From contig JAJPJV010000030.1 in NCBI GenBank assembly GCA_021324045.1, positions 1-64,000 of the forward strand: a DNA stretch of 64,000 bases, written 5' to 3'. This DNA comes from Actinomycetota bacterium (lineage in GTDB: Bacteria; Actinomycetota; Acidimicrobiia; Acidimicrobiales; RAAP-2). The notes beneath the pieces were generated by a model, which did not search any database, was not told the DNA's origin, and was given only the letters and a program-made list of their open reading frames with translations. Made by a program: the position numbers and the translations under genes. This document shows positions 18,294 to 31,145 of the stretch, piece after piece (positions within the stretch are counted from its first letter, which is position 1; each line of letters starts with the position of its first letter).

Positions 18294-19684
18294 CGATGGT
18301 CCTCCGGTTCGATTGACTGGCCGAGGTACGCGTTGCGGGCGTGCTCAGTTCCGAGGCGCACCGCGCCGGGGTGCGCTCCGTGGACAGGATCCTCGTCCGT
18401 CGGCGCCGATGGCGGGACGGGGTCGCCGGCGGCGAGCAGCTCGACGACCCGGTCCCACACCGCGTCGGCTACCGCGTCCTTGGTCTGCAGGGGGAGCTGC
18501 TCGATCCCCGCCGCCGAGATCAGTGCGACCTGGTTCGTGTCGTGGTCGAAGCCGGCGCCGGCGACCATGACGTCGTTGACGACGAGCAGGTCCACGCCTT
18601 TGCGGGCGAACTTCTCCATTCCCTTGCCGAGCGCGTCGCCGGTCTCGGCGGCGAAACCGACGATCACCTGCCCGGGTCGGCGACGCTCGACCAGGGCGCG
18701 CAGGATGTCCGGCGTCGGTTCGAGCTCCAGCTCAGGCACGCGCTCGGATCGAGTGAGCTTGGACGGCGCCGCTCGCTTCGGACGGTAGTCCGCGACCGCT
18801 GCGGCCATCACAATGACCTCGGCCTGCTCGGCCGCCGGCAGGGTCGCACGGGCCATCTCCTCGGCCGTTTCGACCGCCAGCACGTGGATCCCCTCATCGG
18901 CGGGCGCAAACGGTGCGGCAGTCACCAACGTCACCGCCGCACCACGCCGTGCGGCGGTCCTGGCAAGCGCGTGCCCCTGCTTGCCGGAGGAGCGGTTCGA
19001 GAGGAACCGCACCGGATCGATCGGCTCGCGCGTCCCGCCCGCGGTCACCACGACCCGTCGACCGCGCAGGTCACGTCCGGTGTCGCGATGGGGCGCGCCA
19101 GAAGCGCCCGAGCCCGCCCGCGAGGGCCCCGATGACTGAGGACGCGCCCGGTGGCGCTCCAGCAGCGACAGCACCCGCTCGACGATCACCTGCGGGTCTG
19201 CGAGACGACCCGCTCCCACGTCTCCGGCGGCCAACGCGCCGACGTCCGGGTCGACAACCTCCACCCCGCGCCGGCGCAACGTGGCGAGGTTCTCCTGTAC
19301 CGCGGGATGCTCCCACATCTCGGTATGCATCGCCGGGCAGACCAAAACCGGCGCGCGGGTCGCCAAGGCCGTCGCCGACAACAGGTCGTCAGCCAGCCCG
19401 CAGGCCAGGCGCGCAAGGATGTCCGCCGTCGCGGGTGCGATCACGATGAGATCCGCGCGCTGACCGAGCCGTGTGTGCGGGATCGGCACCGGGGCATTCC
19501 ACAGCTCGGTCTGTGCCGGCTCCGAAGCCACCGCGGAGAAGGTGAGCGGCGTGACGAAGCGCGTCGCCGAAGGCGTGAGCACCGGCACCACGTGGAGACC
19601 GGCATCGACCAAGCGCCGACAGACCTCGACGGCCTTGTACGCGGCGATACCGCCGGAGACCCCGAGAATGACCCGCTGCGGCAT
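18290..19684 (-). CDS. coaBC: Bifunctional phosphopantothenoylcysteine decarboxylase / synthetase
   Basis: 464 residues. Two steps of coenzyme A synthesis. The N-terminal flavoprotein decarboxylase (1-180) has the catalytic His of PIPHTRLGQ and PAMHTEMW, where many bacteria have PAMN; the His version is the usual actinobacterial one as I recall it. A linker of about 35 residues precedes the synthetase (from about 215) with [22 protein letters not shown] and the AAAVADYRP and VGFAAET signatures. The C-terminal 40 residues are a variable tail. It overlaps metK by ATGA and follows rpoZ, the standard actinobacterial order. Confidence 0.96.
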   Translation of the reverse strand: MPQRVILGVSGGIAAYKAVEVCRRLVDAGLHVVPVLTPSATRFVTPLTFSAVASEPAQTELWNAPVPIPHTRLGQRADLIVIAPATADILARLACGLADDLLSATALATRAPVLVCPAMHTEMWEHPAVQENLATLRRRGVEVVDPDVGALAAGDVGAGRLADPQVIVERVLSLLERHRARPQSSGPSRAGSGASGAPHRDTGRDLRGRRVVVTAGGTREPIDPVRFLSNRSSGKQGHALARTAARRGAAVTLVTAAPFAPADEGIHVLAVETAEEMARATLPAAEQAEVIVMAAAVADYRPKRAAPSKLTRSERVPELELEPTPDILRALVERRRPGQVIVGFAAETGDALGKGMEKFARKGVDLLVVNDVMVAGAGFDHDTNQVALISAAGIEQLPLQTKDAVADAVWDRVVELLAAGDPVPPSAPTDEDPVHGAHPGAVRLGTEHARNAYLGQSIEPEDHR

Positions 19685-19720
19685 CGCCGTCGAGGTGTCC
19701 GTGCCCTCGTGCTCGGATGG

Positions 19721-20167
19721 CTAGCCGGCAGCCGGGCTCTCGTCGCCCTCTTCGGCGCCACCCGTCTCGACCGGGACGATCCGGTCGACCTCGGCCCCCT
19801 CAACAGCCTCGACGCTCTCGGGCGTCGAGACCTCCGCCCCGCCGTCACCAGCGTCGCCCAGCACCGCCGAGGCCGTTCCCTCGTCGGGCGCGAGGGTGCC
19901 ATGGTGCGCCGGTCCCTCTTCCCCGACACGGTGATAGGTGGTCTTCCCCGCTGCGATCTCCTCGAAGGCGATGGACAGCGGATTCCCCGAAACCGAGGCA
20001 ACCTGGGGCGGCACCACACGACCGAGCCCCTCGCCCAAGCTGTTGTAGTAGGCGTTCACCTGGCGCGCCCGGGCAGCGCCCAGCGCGACCAAGGTGAACT
20101 TGGAGTCCACCTTGTCGAGGAGATCTTCGATCGGCGGGTCCATCAAGGTCGACCGGCCAGGTTGCAC
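19721..20167 (-). CDS. rpoZ: RNA polymerase omega subunit
   Basis: 148 residues. The omega core covers about residues 1-75 (MDPPIEDLLDKVDSKFTLVALGAARARQVNAYY split by the usual conserved Lys/Ala residues, then NPLSIAFEEIAAGK). The last 70 residues form a strongly acidic Glu/Gly/Val tail, longer than usual. An ATG at 20173 directly abuts GGAGG with no spacing, so I prefer the GTG at 20167, six bases after that ribosome binding site; the difference is two residues. It follows gmk by about 50 bases, as in most actinobacteria. Confidence 0.93.
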   Translation of the reverse strand: MQPGRSTLMDPPIEDLLDKVDSKFTLVALGAARARQVNAYYNSLGEGLGRVVPPQVASVSGNPLSIAFEEIAAGKTTYHRVGEEGPAHHGTLAPDEGTASAVLGDAGDGGAEVSTPESVEAVEGAEVDRIVPVETGGAEEGDESPAAG

Positions 20168-20219
20168 GGACATCCTCCGGTGTGGTGTCGAAACGGGCGA
20201 TGGGAGCCGAGCCCGAGGC

Positions 20220-20750
20220 TCAGCCTCCCGCGCGGGCCGCTGCCACTATACCGGCCACCTCCTCGGTCGCCCGTTCCACGTCGTCGTTGACGACCACGTG
20301 ACGCGCGATCTTCCGGGCGGCTTCGACCTCATGGCGTCCGGCCTCGATGCGCCGGGCGACGTGCGCCTCGTCGTCGCCGCGGGACTGGAGGCGTTGGGCC
20401 TGCGCCGCCACCGAGGGTGGGAGCAGGAGGATCACGACGGCATCGGGCCGACGCTCGAGGACCTGGCGAGCCCCCTGCACGTCGATCTCGAGCAGGAGGT
20501 CCTTGCCCTCGGGAGGGTCGACCATCGGGGTCCCGTAGAGGTGACCCAGGAATTCCGCCCACTCCAGGAAGCCACCTTCGGCAGCGTGCGCGCGAAACGT
20601 CTCGGGGTCCACGAAGACGTAGGCATCGGCCGGCTCCCCGTCACGACGCGGCCGCGTCGTCCAGGAACGGCTCAGCCACAGACGCGGGTCGCGCGCGACG
20701 AGGCGCTGCGCGATCGTCCCCTTGCCGGCTCCGCCGGGCCCGACGAGCAC
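20220..20750 (-). CDS. gmk: Guanylate kinase
   Basis: 176 residues from GTG 20750. Phosphorylates GMP to GDP. The P-loop GPGGAGKGT is at the very N-terminus, followed by SRSWTTRPRRDGEPADAYVF and the GMP-binding FLEWAEFLGHLYGTP, LLEIDVQGA. The start is uncertain: upstream codons APRTF in the same frame resemble the usual family N-terminus, but no ATG, GTG or TTG lies between the mihF stop (same frame) and 20750; a CTG near 20801 is the only other candidate. Confidence 0.93.
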   Translation of the reverse strand: MLVGPGGAGKGTIAQRLVARDPRLWLSRSWTTRPRRDGEPADAYVFVDPETFRAHAAEGGFLEWAEFLGHLYGTPMVDPPEGKDLLLEIDVQGARQVLERRPDAVVILLLPPSVAAQAQRLQSRGDDEAHVARRIEAGRHEVEAARKIARHVVVNDDVERATEEVAGIVAAARAGG

Positions 20751-20825
20751 GAAGGTCCGGGGCGCGGCGGCACCCCGGTGCCGGGTTCTTCGTTGGTGCT
20801 GCAGCGCGCGGGAATGCGGAAGGCT

Positions 20826-21143
20826 TCAGCGAGCCGTCACGCGCAAGAGGTCGGCCCGCTGCTTCGCTCCCAGCCCCTGGATGCGGCGGCTCTCGCTGAT
20901 GCCGACCGTCTCCATCAACCGGCGGGCCTTGACCTTGCCCAGCCCCGGGAGCGACTCGAGCACCGAGACAACCTTCATCTTTCCGACGGTCTCGTCGTTC
21001 TCGGCCTTCTGCAGCAGCTCTTCGAGGGTCAGGGACCCGAGCTTGAGCTTCTCCTTGACGTCAGCACGCTCGCGGCGGACCTTGGCGGCCTTCTCGAGTG
21101 CAGCCTGACGCTGCTCAGTGGTGAGTGCAGGCGGTTGCGGCAT
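20826..21143 (-). CDS. mihF: Actinobacterial integration host factor
   Basis: 105 residues, the size of the mycobacterial IHF (not related to E. coli IHF). A Lys/Glu-rich helix (ALEKAAKVRRERADVKEKLK) precedes LESLPGLGKVKARRLMETVGI, a helix-hairpin-helix DNA-binding unit, then RRIQGLGAKQRADLL. It is a nucleoid protein binding DNA without strong sequence preference. Its place between pyrF and gmk matches Mycobacterium. The ATG has TATGGT seven bases upstream and a CGGAG in between, so it probably has its own promoter. Confidence 0.95.
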   Translation of the reverse strand: MPQPPALTTEQRQAALEKAAKVRRERADVKEKLKLGSLTLEELLQKAENDETVGKMKVVSVLESLPGLGKVKARRLMETVGISESRRIQGLGAKQRADLLRVTAR

Positions 21144-21150
21144 GGCTCCG

Positions 21151-21156
21151 ACCATA
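21151..21156 (-). promoter_or_regulatory. Probable -10 box for mihF
   Basis: TATGGT on the minus strand, seven bases before the mihF ATG, inside the 158-base gap after pyrF. It suggests a near-leaderless transcript for mihF-gmk-rpoZ. Confidence 0.45.
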
Positions 21157-21301
21157 GCGCCTCGAGCCCACGACGTGGCGAAATCTCTCACCAGCGGGAG
21201 CGGGCTCGCGTGCCCGGCGGTGCCCTCGGCGGAGGGACCGCGGCGCCGCGGGCACTGCGTGGGCACACGGGGCCCCGGCGAAGCCCCGCGTACTCGGCGC
21301 G

Positions 21302-22165
21302 TCAGCGCAGCGCTGGCGCGATCTCGTCGTGGGCCCGCTGGAGCGCCGCGCGCAACGCGCCCGGATCGGGGCCCGCACGCAGCAGCGAACGCGAGAGGTT
21401 CACGAGCACCGCGTTCGACGGGGCATCGGCGAAGGCCCTCGCGAGGTCGCCAGGGGTCGCCCCCTGCGCTCCGACCCCCGGAGCCAGGTAGAACCCATCG
21501 GAGGGCAACCGGAGCGGATGACCGCCGGCAAGCACGCCGATCACCGCGCCCAAGGCATTCGATCGTCGCGACAGTTCGTCGAGGAGGAGCTCCTCGAGGC
21601 TCGTCGATCCGGGGTCCGTGTGCTGGGCGTCGCGGGACACCTCGACCACCGAGGTCTGGACGAGGCGGCCGCCGGGGTTGCTGCTGCGGACGACGACGAA
21701 GATGCCGCGACCATTGGCCTCGGCAAGCTCGACGAGCGGATCGAACGCCTCGATCCCGAAGTACGGAACGACCGTGAGGGCATCGGATCCGAACGGTCCG
21801 GCTTCTGACAACCACGCCTGCGCGTACTGGACCATGGTGTTGCCGATGTCGGATCGCTTCGCATCGGCGATCGCGATGAGCCCCGCCTGGCGCGCGTCGC
21901 GCAATGCCCGCGCCAGCACGGCCATGCCGTCGGGGCCATGACGCTCGAAGAAGGCCGCATTGAGCTTCACCGCAGGGACTGCGCCACGCACGGTCTCGAT
22001 GCATCGCCGGGCGAACGCTTCGACACCGCTCGCGTCGTCATCGAGGCCCCAGGCCTCCAAGAGCTCGCGACTGGGATCGATCCCGACGCAGAGCGGGCCG
22101 TGTGCCGCGACGGCCGCGCGGAGCCGGCGGCCGAATGCCCCGGGTTGGCGAGCAGCGGCGAGGGT
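21302..22165 (-). CDS. pyrF: Orotidine 5'-phosphate decarboxylase (subfamily 2)
   Basis: 287 residues from TTG 22165. Last step to UMP. The long form used by mycobacteria: GPLCVGIDPSRELLEAWGL near the start, the catalytic DAKRSDIGNT, and the phosphate-binding LAPGVGAQGATPGD. The same frame is open upstream across the end of pyrD, but those codons are out of family; TTG gives the usual spacing to GxRLRAA. It follows pyrD after about 30 bases. Confidence 0.95.
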   Translation of the reverse strand, partial: TLAAARQPGAFGRRLRAAVAAHGPLCVGIDPSRELLEAWGLDDDASGVEAFARRCIETVRGAVPAVKLNAAFFERHGPDGMAVLARALRDARQAGLIAIADAKRSDIGNTMVQYAQAWLSEAGPFGSDALTVVPYFGIEAFDPLVELAEANGRGIFVVVRSSNPGGRLVQTSVVEVSRDAQHTDPGSTSLEELLLDELSRRSNALGAVIGVLAGGHPLRLPSDGFYLAPGVGAQGATPGDLARAFADAPSNAVLVNLSRSLLRAGPDPGALRAALQRAHDEIAPALR

Positions 22166-22196
22166 CAACGCGCACGCCCCGACGCGCCGGGATCCG

Positions 22197-23117
22197 TCAC
22201 TGGGCCACGCCGACCAAGTCCCGCACAGCGCCCACGTGGTGGCGCCGGCACCAGCGATCGATCTCTGCGAGGATCCGCCACGGGGCACGCGGGTCGCGAA
22301 AGATCGCGGTCCCCACTTGCACCGCATCGGCCCCCGCCATGAGGAACTCGATCGCCTCTCGACCGCTCGTCACCCCGCCCACTCCCACGATGGGCGTGTC
22401 GGAGAACGCGTTGCGCACCTCCCAGACCGCGCGCAGCGCGACCGGGTGCAGCGGCATGCCGGAGAGGCCACCTGCGCCGGCCCCGAGGCTCGGTCTGCGC
22501 CGCTCGACGTCGATCGACAGGCCCGGAAGGGTGTTCACCAATGTCAAGGCCTCGGCACCGCCAGCCAGCGCGCCGGCGGCGATCTCGGTGAGATCGGCGA
22601 CAGCCGCGCTGAGCTTCGCCCAGCGCGGCTTGCCGCAGCGCGCGGCCTCGACGGCCTCTGCGGTCGCCGACGCCGATTGGGCGAACATCCGCGAGCGGTC
22701 CTCGAGATTGGGACAGCTCACGTTGACCTCGACCGCGACGACGGTTGCGCCGACCGGAGCAAGCAGTCGCGCCACGCGCTCGAAGTCCGAGACCCTCTGT
22801 CCCCAGATGCTCACGACCACACGCGCTTGGAGCGCAGACAGGCGAGGGAGCTCGGTCTCCAGCCAGGCCGGCAACCCCGGACCTGCGAGCCCGACGCTGT
22901 TGAGCATCCCCTGGCCCACCTCGGTGACCCTGGGGGCCGGGTTGCCCGGCCAGGGATCCGCTGCAAGCGACTTCACGACGACCGCGCCCAATGCACCGAG
23001 CCGGCCGTAGGGGGCGAGCTCGGCGCCGTAGCCGCTCGTCCCCGACGCGGTCATGACCGGGTTGGGGAGCTCGACCGAACCGACACGGGTGCGCAGGTCA
23101 GGAGGAGTCACGCCCAC
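22197..23117 (-). CDS. pyrD: Dihydroorotate dehydrogenase, class 1B-like
   Basis: 306 residues. FMN enzyme oxidising dihydroorotate to orotate. The N-terminal VELPNPVMTASGTSGYGAE, VNVSCPN with Cys, the NTLPGLSIDVE loop and GAGGLSGMPLHPVALR follow the class 1B catalytic subunit rather than the membrane class 2 (which is longer and uses Ser). Class 1B enzymes normally pair with PyrK (FAD/2Fe-2S), yet only 64 bases separate this gene from carB, so pyrK is not in the operon. The start is GTG 23117 or 23111. Confidence 0.95.
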   Translation of the reverse strand: MGVTPPDLRTRVGSVELPNPVMTASGTSGYGAELAPYGRLGALGAVVVKSLAADPWPGNPAPRVTEVGQGMLNSVGLAGPGLPAWLETELPRLSALQARVVVSIWGQRVSDFERVARLLAPVGATVVAVEVNVSCPNLEDRSRMFAQSASATAEAVEAARCGKPRWAKLSAAVADLTEIAAGALAGGAEALTLVNTLPGLSIDVERRRPSLGAGAGGLSGMPLHPVALRAVWEVRNAFSDTPIVGVGGVTSGREAIEFLMAGADAVQVGTAIFRDPRAPWRILAEIDRWCRRHHVGAVRDLVGVAQ

Positions 23118-23181
23118 GCTGTCCCCGCGCTCCGCTCCGGCGCCCCGTCACCGTCGGCCAGCCCGCTGCACCCAAGCACGC

Positions 23182-26634
<3,453 letters not shown>

Positions 26635-26693
26635 CGATCACCTCCCTCCGGCCGCAGGCGGCGCCAGCTTGGACGTCACAGAGCTGCAGTGGC

Positions 26694-27785
26694 TCATCGC
26701 GCCTCGGTTCGCCCGGCACGCATGAGCGCGGCGAATTCCTCGAACAGGTATCTGGCATCGTGGGGGCCCGGACCAGCCTCGGGGTGGTACTGCACGGAGA
26801 ACGCGCGGGCCTTGTCGCTCCGGATGCCCTCGATGACGCCGTCGTTGAGGTTGACGTGGGTGACCTCGGCGTCGGCCACCGACCCCGGGGTGACGGCATA
26901 GTTGTGGTTCTGCGCGGTGACCTCGACGTGGCCGGTCGCCAGGCGGCGGACCGGGTGGTTACTGCCGTGGTGCCCGAAGGGCAGCTTGTACGTCGATCCG
27001 CCCAGGGCCAGCGCCAGGAGCTGGTGCCCAAGGCAGATCCCGAAGACGGGCACCTTCCCCAACAGGTCCGCCACCGCAGCGATCGGACCGCGCAGGGCGG
27101 CGGGATCGCCTGGGCCGTTGGACAGCAGCACCCCGTCGGGGTCCGCCGCCAGCACCTCCGATGCGCTCGTCCCCGCAGGGACCACGGTGACCGTGGCCAT
27201 GCGCGACAGCTGACGCAGCATGGTCGTCTTGAGCCCGAAGTCCATCGCCACGACGCGTAAGGGTCCGGACCCGACCACGTAGGGGGCTTCGGCGGTGACC
27301 TCGCCGACGAGGTCCCGGCCGGTCGTGGTCTGTGCGCCCTGGGCATGGTGCAAGAGCGCGGCGACCGGCAGGGTGCCCATGGCTGCTGGGATCGCGCCGG
27401 CTGCGCGCAGATGGCGCGTGAGTCGACGGGTGTCGACGCCGGTGATCGCCGGAACCCCGTGGCGCACTAAGAAGTGCTCGAGGCCCTGGTCCGCGCGCCA
27501 GTTGCTCGGCTCGGCCACGAGGTCCCGCACGACGACCCCTCGGCAGAACGGCCGCCTCGACTCGTCGTCCGCGGGCGTCGTGCCGTAGTTGCCGATGTGG
27601 GGGTAGGTGAACGCGATGAGCTGGCCTGCGTAGGAGGGGTCCGTGAGGACTTCCTGATAGCCGCTCAGGGCGGTGTTGAAGACCAGCTCGCCGGTGGCGA
27701 CCTCGAGCTCGGGCAATGCCGCTGCTGCCTCGCCCTCGAAGACCTCCCCGTCGGCGAGCACCAGGTGCGCCGGTGGGCGGTTCAT
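26694..27785 (-). CDS. carA: Carbamoyl phosphate synthase small chain
   Basis: 363 residues from ATG 27785. Hydrolyses glutamine and channels ammonia to CarB. The N-terminal small-chain domain has LADGEVFEGEA and NTALSGYQEVLTDPSY. The class I glutaminase domain has the nucleophile Cys in VFGICLGHQLLALA and the His-Glu pair in QYHPEAGPGPHDA. The frame is open upstream to 27860, but those residues are Arg-rich and outside the family. It lies 59 bases before carB. Confidence 0.97.
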   Translation of the reverse strand: MNRPPAHLVLADGEVFEGEAAAALPELEVATGELVFNTALSGYQEVLTDPSYAGQLIAFTYPHIGNYGTTPADDESRRPFCRGVVVRDLVAEPSNWRADQGLEHFLVRHGVPAITGVDTRRLTRHLRAAGAIPAAMGTLPVAALLHHAQGAQTTTGRDLVGEVTAEAPYVVGSGPLRVVAMDFGLKTTMLRQLSRMATVTVVPAGTSASEVLAADPDGVLLSNGPGDPAALRGPIAAVADLLGKVPVFGICLGHQLLALALGGSTYKLPFGHHGSNHPVRRLATGHVEVTAQNHNYAVTPGSVADAEVTHVNLNDGVIEGIRSDKARAFSVQYHPEAGPGPHDARYLFEEFAALMRAGRTEAR

Positions 27786-27870
27786 TTCGGAACCCCGACG
27801 CAGGCGGGAGGAAGTCCCCAGGGGCCCTTCCCCGGGCGTCGCTCGCCACACGGTGCCCATGCCCCGGCGC

Positions 27871-29241
27871 TCATCGCTGCGCCTGGGCGTCGATGACGAC
27901 CGGCTCCCCCCGCAGGATCGTGTGCCGCACTCGACCCCTCAAGGTCCACCCTGCAAAGGGGGTGTTGCGGCTCCGGCTCGCCAGTGCCCCTGGATCGACG
28001 ACCCAGGTGGCATGCGGATCGAAGACGCAGAGGTTCGCGGCAGCACCGGCCTGGACCCAGCCTCCTTGCGCGGAGCCCACCGGCCGGCCGGGCCCCGGTA
28101 GCGCCCCCGCTCGTCGCCCACCGGCACGGCGCGCCGGCCCGACCCCAGCGATGCGCGCCGGCTGCTGGCTCATGAGCGCGAAGAGCTGCTCCTTGGGGAC
28201 GTCGTCCCCAAGGGCGGCGCACGTGACCGCGAGCGCGGTCTCGAGGCCCAGCATCCCCGGTGGCGCCTGATCGAAGGGCAGATCCTTGGCCTCTGGGGCA
28301 TGGGGCGCATGATCGGTGGCCACGGCGTCGACGGTCTTGTCCCTGGCGGCAGCCACCAGCGCCTCGACGTCACGACGGCGGCGCAGCGGCGGGCTGACCT
28401 TGAAGACTGGGTCGTACTCGCGCACCGCCTCCTCGGTCAGGGTGAGGTGATGCGGCGTGACCTCCGCGGTGATCGGCAACCCCTCTGCCTTTGCCCGGCG
28501 CACGAGCTCCATCGATCCCTCCGTCGACAGGTGCATGAAGTGCATCCGCGAACCGGTCAGCCGGACCAGCGCGAGGTCTCTGGCGAGCATCGTCTCTTCC
28601 GCCGCGGCGGGCACGCCGGGCAACCCCAGCCGGCTCGACCAGGCGCCTTCGTGCATCACGCCGCCGGCAGCGAGTTGACGGTCCTCACAGTGCTGCGCGA
28701 GCACCACCCCGAGACCTCGGGCGTAGTCGAGGGCACGGCGCATCACCCCGGCGTCTTGCACCCCGGTGCCGTCGTCGGTGAAGATCCGGACCCCCAGGCG
28801 CGACAGCTCGGCCATGGGGGCCAAGCGCTCCCCCGAACGTCCCATGGTGATCGCGCCGGCGACGAGGATCTCCGCGAGCGCCGAGCGCCCGAGCTCCATG
28901 ATTTCGCGCGCGACTCCCGCGGAGTCGACCGGCGGCTCGGTGTTGGGCATGGCAACGAGCGCGGTGTAGCCCCCCAGGGCTGCCGCCCGGCTCCCCGTCT
29001 CGATGGTCTCAACCTCCTCTGCACCGGGCTGCCGCAGGTGGGTGTGCAGGTCGACCAGACCCGGCCCGACGAGGCAGCCACCGGCGTCGATCACGGTCGC
29101 GCCGCGCGGCACGCTCACGTCCTGCCCGACGGCTCGCACCTCGCCACCGGCGATGGCGACATCGGCACGCGTGAACCCCGTCGGCTGTAGCACGGCCCCG
29201 CCGCGAACGACGATGACCGGTCCTTGGCGCTCTGCGACCAT
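27871..29241 (-). CDS. pyrC: Dihydroorotase
   Basis: 456 residues from ATG 29241. Cyclises carbamoyl aspartate. Zinc ligands are seen in VDLHTHLRQPG, HCED, HFMHLST and the Asp of ATDHAPH. The N-terminal strand (VIVVRGGAVLQPTG) begins right after the start, as usual for amidohydrolases. A GTG at 29379 would overlap the pyrB stop as GTGA, which is attractive for coupling, but it adds 46 very Arg-rich residues unlike any dihydroorotase, so I prefer 29241. An Ala/Gly/Arg-rich insert sits near residue 385. Confidence 0.95.
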   Translation of the reverse strand: MVAERQGPVIVVRGGAVLQPTGFTRADVAIAGGEVRAVGQDVSVPRGATVIDAGGCLVGPGLVDLHTHLRQPGAEEVETIETGSRAAALGGYTALVAMPNTEPPVDSAGVAREIMELGRSALAEILVAGAITMGRSGERLAPMAELSRLGVRIFTDDGTGVQDAGVMRRALDYARGLGVVLAQHCEDRQLAAGGVMHEGAWSSRLGLPGVPAAAEETMLARDLALVRLTGSRMHFMHLSTEGSMELVRRAKAEGLPITAEVTPHHLTLTEEAVREYDPVFKVSPPLRRRRDVEALVAAARDKTVDAVATDHAPHAPEAKDLPFDQAPPGMLGLETALAVTCAALGDDVPKEQLFALMSQQPARIAGVGPARRAGGRRAGALPGPGRPVGSAQGGWVQAGAAANLCVFDPHATWVVDPGALASRSRNTPFAGWTLRGRVRHTILRGEPVVIDAQAQR

Positions 29242-29375
29242 CACCGTTCCGTCGCTGTACAACCGGTCCCGCTCGCGGCCATCGGGGTCACGACCGTGGC
29301 CAGGGCGTGACGGATGGCTGCGGCTCGGGGCGCGCCACTGCCGATCGCTGTGGTCACCACCGCGCCACGCCCTCC

Positions 29376-30479
29376 TCACCGCGGCGCCTGGCCGTCAGCG
29401 ACCGGGCCCAGCAGCAAGAACAGGACGGCCATCCGCACCGCAACGCCGTTGGTCACCTGGCGGGTGATGACGGCATTGGGAAGGTCTGCAACGTCGGAAG
29501 CGATCTCGACGCCGCGCACCATCGGTCCGGGATGCGTGATGATCGCATCCGCGCCGAGCCGATCGAGGCGGCGCTTGGTCAGGCCCCAGTTCGTGGTGTA
29601 CTCCCGAAGGGACGGCACGAACCCTCCGCTCCCGCGCTCGGCTTGCAGGCGGAGCACCGACACCACGTCAGCGCCCTCCAACGCGGCATCGAGGTCGGTA
29701 GTCGCCTCCACCGGCCATCCCTCGAGGCTTGGAGGCAGCAAGCTCGACGGCGCAGCCAGGATGATCCGAGCCCCTAATGCCGCGTAGGCGAGCACCTGGG
29801 AGCGAGCCACCCGGCTGTGGCGGACGTCACCGACGATCGCCACCCGCAGCCCTTCGAAGCACGAGACGCCGAGGGCATCGGGGTCGGTGCCGGCCCGTTC
29901 GGCGAGGACCTGGCGCACGGTGAAGCAGTCCAGCAGCGCCTGGGTGGGATGCTCGTGCCAGCCATCACCGGCGTTGAGCACATGCGCCCGGCTGGTCCAC
30001 CGGGCGACCTGGCATGGTGCGCCGGCCGAGGCATGGCGCAAGACGAGCGCATCGACGCCCATTGCTTCGACGGTCTCCACGGTGTCCCTCAGCGATTCCC
30101 CTTTCTTGACCGAAGACGTCGCCACCGGCAGCGACAGCACGTCGGCGGACAGCCGTTTCGCCGCGGTCTCGAAGGACAGCCGCGTGCGGGTCGATTCCTC
30201 GAAGAACAAGGTGGCGATCACTCGACCGCGCAGCGTCGGCACCTTGGGGATGCTCCGACGCTCCACCTCGGCGAACGCCTCGGCGACGTGAAGCACTTCG
30301 GCGATCCCCTCCCGGCCGAGATCGGCGATCGAGATCAGGTGACGGCGAGGGCTCGGGGTCGAAAGGGGGATCCCCAGCGCAGGAGCGCTCCGCGCATGCA
30401 CGAGCGCAGATCCCTGCCCGTCGCCTGCCATGACGGTCGTCGCGCGAGCGAAGGGCGTCTCGCTTCCCACAGCGGTCAC
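29376..30479 (-). CDS. pyrB: Aspartate carbamoyltransferase catalytic chain
   Basis: 367 residues. Makes carbamoyl aspartate. The carbamoyl-phosphate loop [15 protein letters not shown] and the [17 protein letters not shown] signature are intact; [13 protein letters not shown] is near the C-terminus. The start at 30479 gives a 4-base overlap with the pyrR stop and adds about 45 residues before the usual beginning ([12 protein letters not shown]); a later start is possible. No pyrI regulatory chain is present, as in other actinobacteria. Confidence 0.96.
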   Translation of the reverse strand: MTAVGSETPFARATTVMAGDGQGSALVHARSAPALGIPLSTPSPRRHLISIADLGREGIAEVLHVAEAFAEVERRSIPKVPTLRGRVIATLFFEESTRTRLSFETAAKRLSADVLSLPVATSSVKKGESLRDTVETVEAMGVDALVLRHASAGAPCQVARWTSRAHVLNAGDGWHEHPTQALLDCFTVRQVLAERAGTDPDALGVSCFEGLRVAIVGDVRHSRVARSQVLAYAALGARIILAAPSSLLPPSLEGWPVEATTDLDAALEGADVVSVLRLQAERGSGGFVPSLREYTTNWGLTKRRLDRLGADAIITHPGPMVRGVEIASDVADLPNAVITRQVTNGVAVRMAVLFLLLGPVADGQAPR

Positions 30480-31045
30480 TTCTCGACCAGCGTCCCGATG
30501 GAGACGCCGCGCTCGGAGACGTCGACCATCTCGTCGCGGCGGGTCGGCAGGTTCTTCCCGACGTAATCCGGGCGGATAGGGAGCTCGCGGTGCCCCCGGT
30601 CGATCATCACCGCCAGCTGAATTGCCCGAGCTCGGCCGTAGTCCCCGAGGGCGTTGAGCGCGGCACGAACGGTTCGCCCGGTGAAGAGCACATCGTCGAC
30701 GAGGACGACCACCAGCCCGGTGAGATCGAGAGGGATCTCTGTGGCAGCTTGCGGGAGCACCGGGCGCAACCCGATGTCGTCGCGATAGAAGGCGACGTCG
30801 AGGGTGCCCACGGGGACCGACACGCCCTCGATCCGCTCGAGGATCTCAGCCATGCGGTTGGCCAGGCCGACCCCCCCGGTCTGCAGGCCGACGAGGACGA
30901 CGTCGTCGAGGCCCCCGTTGCGCTCGACAATCTCATGAGCCATGCGCGTGAGCGCACGCTGCACGTCGGCTTCGGACAGCACCTCGGCATGAGGGACGAA
31001 ACGAGCGCCCAACGGACGGGTATGACTGCGCTCGCGTTCTGCCAC
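30476..31045 (-). CDS. pyrR: Pyrimidine regulatory protein / uracil phosphoribosyltransferase
   Basis: 189 residues. Binds UMP and a specific RNA hairpin to turn down pyrimidine genes; also has weak UPRTase activity. The PRPP-binding motif [13 protein letters not shown] is at 113-125, with the basic RNA-binding surface around HTRPLGARF and [19 protein letters not shown]. First gene of pyrR-pyrB-pyrC-carA-carB-pyrD-pyrF. The GTG start has AGGAGGGAG upstream, and a PyrR-binding hairpin precedes that site, so it very likely controls its own operon. Confidence 0.97.
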   Translation of the reverse strand: MAERERSHTRPLGARFVPHAEVLSEADVQRALTRMAHEIVERNGGLDDVVLVGLQTGGVGLANRMAEILERIEGVSVPVGTLDVAFYRDDIGLRPVLPQAATEIPLDLTGLVVVLVDDVLFTGRTVRAALNALGDYGRARAIQLAVMIDRGHRELPIRPDYVGKNLPTRRDEMVDVSERGVSIGTLVEK

Positions 31046-31061
31046 GCTCCCTCCTGCCGTA

Positions 31062-31079
31062 TGGGCCTCACCGGACCCA
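31062..31079 (-). promoter_or_regulatory. PyrR-binding RNA hairpin in the pyrR leader
   Basis: On the minus strand the RNA reads UGGGUCCGGUGAGGCCCA. It forms a 6-bp stem (UGGGUC with GGCCCA, one U-G pair) and the hexaloop CGGUGA, which fits the PyrR binding-loop consensus (CNGNGA hexaloop; core RUCCNGNGAGGY). It ends about six bases before the AGGAGGG ribosome binding site of pyrR. I see no terminator or anti-terminator after it, so block of ribosome entry is more likely than transcription attenuation. Confidence 0.8.
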
Positions 31080-31095
31080 CTTGACGGTCGGCGCC

Positions 31096-31101
31096 ATGGT
31101 A
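31096..31101 (-). promoter_or_regulatory. Probable -10 box of the pyr operon
   Basis: TACCAT on the minus strand, 16 bases before the PyrR hairpin. A start site six to seven bases downstream would give a leader of about 45 bases holding little but the hairpin and the ribosome binding site. Confidence 0.45.
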
Positions 31102-31145
31102 CCAGGGCGCGCGGGAGACCAGCGCCTCCTCCTCGGTTCGGCCGG

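Noticed and set aside
29242-29379. Upstream GTG start of pyrC overlapping the pyrB stop
   Set aside because: The GTGA overlap is attractive, but it adds 46 Arg/Ser-rich residues unlike dihydroorotases.
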